A stretch of 64,000 bases of DNA, taken from Tritrichomonas musculus. Lineage: Eukaryota > Parabasalia > Tritrichomonadida > Tritrichomonadidae. Below, piece after piece: positions 62,001 through 64,000 of the stretch. Each line of letters opens with the position of its first letter. The stretch's first letter is position 1. Made by a program: the position numbers and the translations under genes. The stretch spans positions 1 to 64,000 of the forward strand of contig JAPFFF010000092.1 in assembly GCA_039105265.1 (NCBI GenBank), written 5' to 3'. The notes under the pieces were generated by a model. It had not been told where the DNA came from, did no database searches, and saw only the letters and a list, made by a program, of their open reading frames with translations.

Positions 62001-64000
62001 GAAAGATATGATTTTGAATTCCATTGAAAGATATGATTTTGAATTACATTGAAAGATATGATTTTGAATTCCATTGAAAGATATGATTTTGAATTCTATT
62101 GAAAGATATGATTTTGAATTCTATTGAAAGATATGATTTTGAATTCCATTGAAAGATATGATTTTGAATTCCATTGAAAGATATGATTTTGAATTCCATT
62201 GAAAGATATGATTTTGAATTCCATTGAAAGATATGATTTTGAATTACATTGAAAGATATGATTTTGAATTCCATTGAAAGATATGATTTTGAATTCCATT
62301 GAAAGATATGATTTTGAATTCCATTGAAAGATATGATTTTGAATTCCATTGAAAGATATGATTTTGAATAGTATTGAAAGATATGATTTTGAATTCTATT
62401 GAAAGATATGATTTTGAATTCTATTGAAAGATATGATTTTGAATTCCATTGAAAGATATGATTTTGAATTCCATTGAAAGATATGATTTTGAATTCCATT
62501 GAAAGATATGATTTTGAATTCTATTGAAAGATATGATTTTGAATTCTATTGAAAGATATGATTTTGAATTACATTGAAAGATATGATTTTGAATTTCATT
62601 GAAAGATATGATTTTGAATAGTATTGAAAGATATGATTTTGAATTCCATTGAAAGATATGATTTTGAATAGTATTGAAAGATATGATTTTGAATTCCATT
62701 GAAAGATATGATTTTGAATTCCATTGAAAGATATGATTTTGAATTCCATTGAAAGATATGATTTTGAATTCCATTGAAAGATATGATTTTGAATTCCATT
62801 GAAAGATATGATTTTGAATTCCATTGAAAGATATGATTTTGAATTCCATTGAAAGATATGATTTTGAATAGTATTGAAAGATATGATTTTGAATTCCATT
62901 GAAAGATATGATTTTGAATAGTATTGAAAGATATGATTTTGAATAGTATTGAAAGATATGATTTTGAATTCCATTGAAAGATATGATTTTGAATTCCATT
63001 GAAAGATATGATTTTGAATTCCATTGAAAGATATGATTTTGAATAGTATTGAAAGATATGATTTTGAATTCTATTGAAAGATATGATTTTGAATTCTATT
63101 GAAAGATATGATTTTGAATTCCATTGAAAGATATGATTTTGAATTCCATTGAAAGATATGATTTTGAATTCCATTGAAAGATATGATTTTGAATTCCATT
63201 GAAAGATATGATTTTGAATAGTATTGAAAGATATGATTTTGAATTCTATTGAAAGATATGATTTTGAATTCTATTGAAAGATATGATTTTGAATTCCATT
63301 GAAAGATATGATTTTGAATTCCATTGAAAGATATGATTTTGAATTCCATTGAAAGATATGATTTTGAATTCCATTGAAAGATATGATTTTGAATTCCATT
63401 GAAAGATATGATTTTGAATTACATTGAAAGATATGATTTTGAATTCCATTGAAAGATATGATTTTGAATTCCATTGAAAGATATGATTTTGAATTCCATT
63501 GAAAGATATGATTTTGAATTCCATTGAAAGATATGATTTTGAATTCCATTGAAAGATATGATTTTGAATTCCATTGAAAGATATGATTTTGAATTCCATT
63601 GAAAGATATGATTTTGAATTCCATTGAAAGATATGATTTTGAATTCCATTGAAAGATATGATTTTGAATTCTATTGAAAGATATGATTTTGAATTACATT
63701 GAAAGATATGATTTTGAATTTCATTGAAAGATATGATTTTGAATAGTATTGAAAGATATGATTTTGAATTCCATTGAAAGATATGATTTTGAATAGTATT
63801 GAAAGATATGATTTTGAATAGTATTGAAAGATATGATTTTGAATTCCATTGAAAGATATGATTTTGAATAGTATTGAAAGATATGATTTTGAATTCCATT
63901 GAAAGATATGATTTTGAATTCCATTGAAAGATATGATTTTGAATTCCATTGAAAGATATGATTTTGAATTCCATTGAAAGATATGATTTTGAATAGTATT
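59056..64000 (-). repeat. 25-bp repeat array in opposite orientation, about 197 copies, open at window end
   Basis: The monomer is the same as at 53278-58338 but on the minus strand. Runs of GGA-block monomers are mixed with GTA, AGA, ACT, AAC, TTC, GAA, TCT and AAA. The period stays exactly 25 throughout: monomers starting 300 bases apart keep the same column from 59.1 kb to the end, so no net insertion or deletion is visible. No ankyrin cassette is present in this part. A few core changes occur, for example T to C in GATTCTGAA monomers clustered at 59.08-59.52 kb and 60.29 kb. Long minus-strand frames are produced by the repeat and are not genes. Confidence 0.95.

Noticed and set aside
53330-64000. 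Long frames rich in FKIISFN and IQNHIFQ in the 25-bp arrays
   Set aside because: All three frames of the repeat are open wherever the three-base block does not create a stop. This is a repeat effect, not protein coding.
53278-64000. CRISPR-like array
   Set aside because: The variable part is only three bases and there are no cas genes. The DNA is eukaryotic.

Overview
The window looks like nuclear DNA of a trichomonad parabasalid (a Tritrichomonas- or Trichomonas-like protist). The reasons are: very AT-rich, intronless genes; TCA-Y-W initiator-like sites 9-16 bases upstream of several ATGs; stop codons that run into TAAA; an ankyrin gene of the large trichomonad family with a DUF3447-type N-terminal half; and dense DNA-transposon remains (MULE, Tc1/mariner, and a Polinton/Maverick-like block). 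The species cannot be fixed from the sequence alone.

Layout. 1-12293: a compact block of large intronless genes, two of them built like viral or phage tail fibres. It is read as part of a Polinton/Maverick-like element that runs off the left edge. Its hallmark polymerase, integrase, ATPase, protease and capsid genes are not in view, so the family call is tentative. A MULE transposase frame (7257-9455), whose first residues look like the end of an ankyrin repeat, lies inside the block. 12294-15957: gene-poor AT-rich DNA with a decayed mariner transposase and other coding relics. 15958-50625: four copies of one non-coding element, each made of a 0.7-kb structured head, an array of 23-bp repeats and a 0.2-kb tail ending in a hairpin. 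They are arranged as two tandem pairs facing each other around a 1.76-kb spacer. The largest array is 23.7 kb, about 1,030 monomers. Element ends read A|TC...hairpin...CTTG|T with no target duplication seen, so a non-autonomous Helitron-like (rolling-circle) element carrying satellite DNA is the best reading. The spacer holds the start of a second ankyrin gene. 50626-52050: duplicated AT-rich DNA and a promoter.

52051-64000: an ankyrin gene whose 5' part (52051-53256) and 3' part (58339-58938) are separated by about 5 kb. That gap is filled with 25-bp repeats and ten near-identical copies of one ankyrin-repeat segment. Just after the gene the same 25-bp repeat starts again in the opposite orientation and fills the last 4.9 kb without a visible change of period. 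The gene end is therefore held in a giant inverted repeat.

The strongest leads are the satellite-carrying rolling-circle-like element that appears to have moved as a dimer, the ankyrin gene being broken up by amplification of its own repeat, and the fact that two unrelated satellites both keep a conserved core while changing a three-base block.
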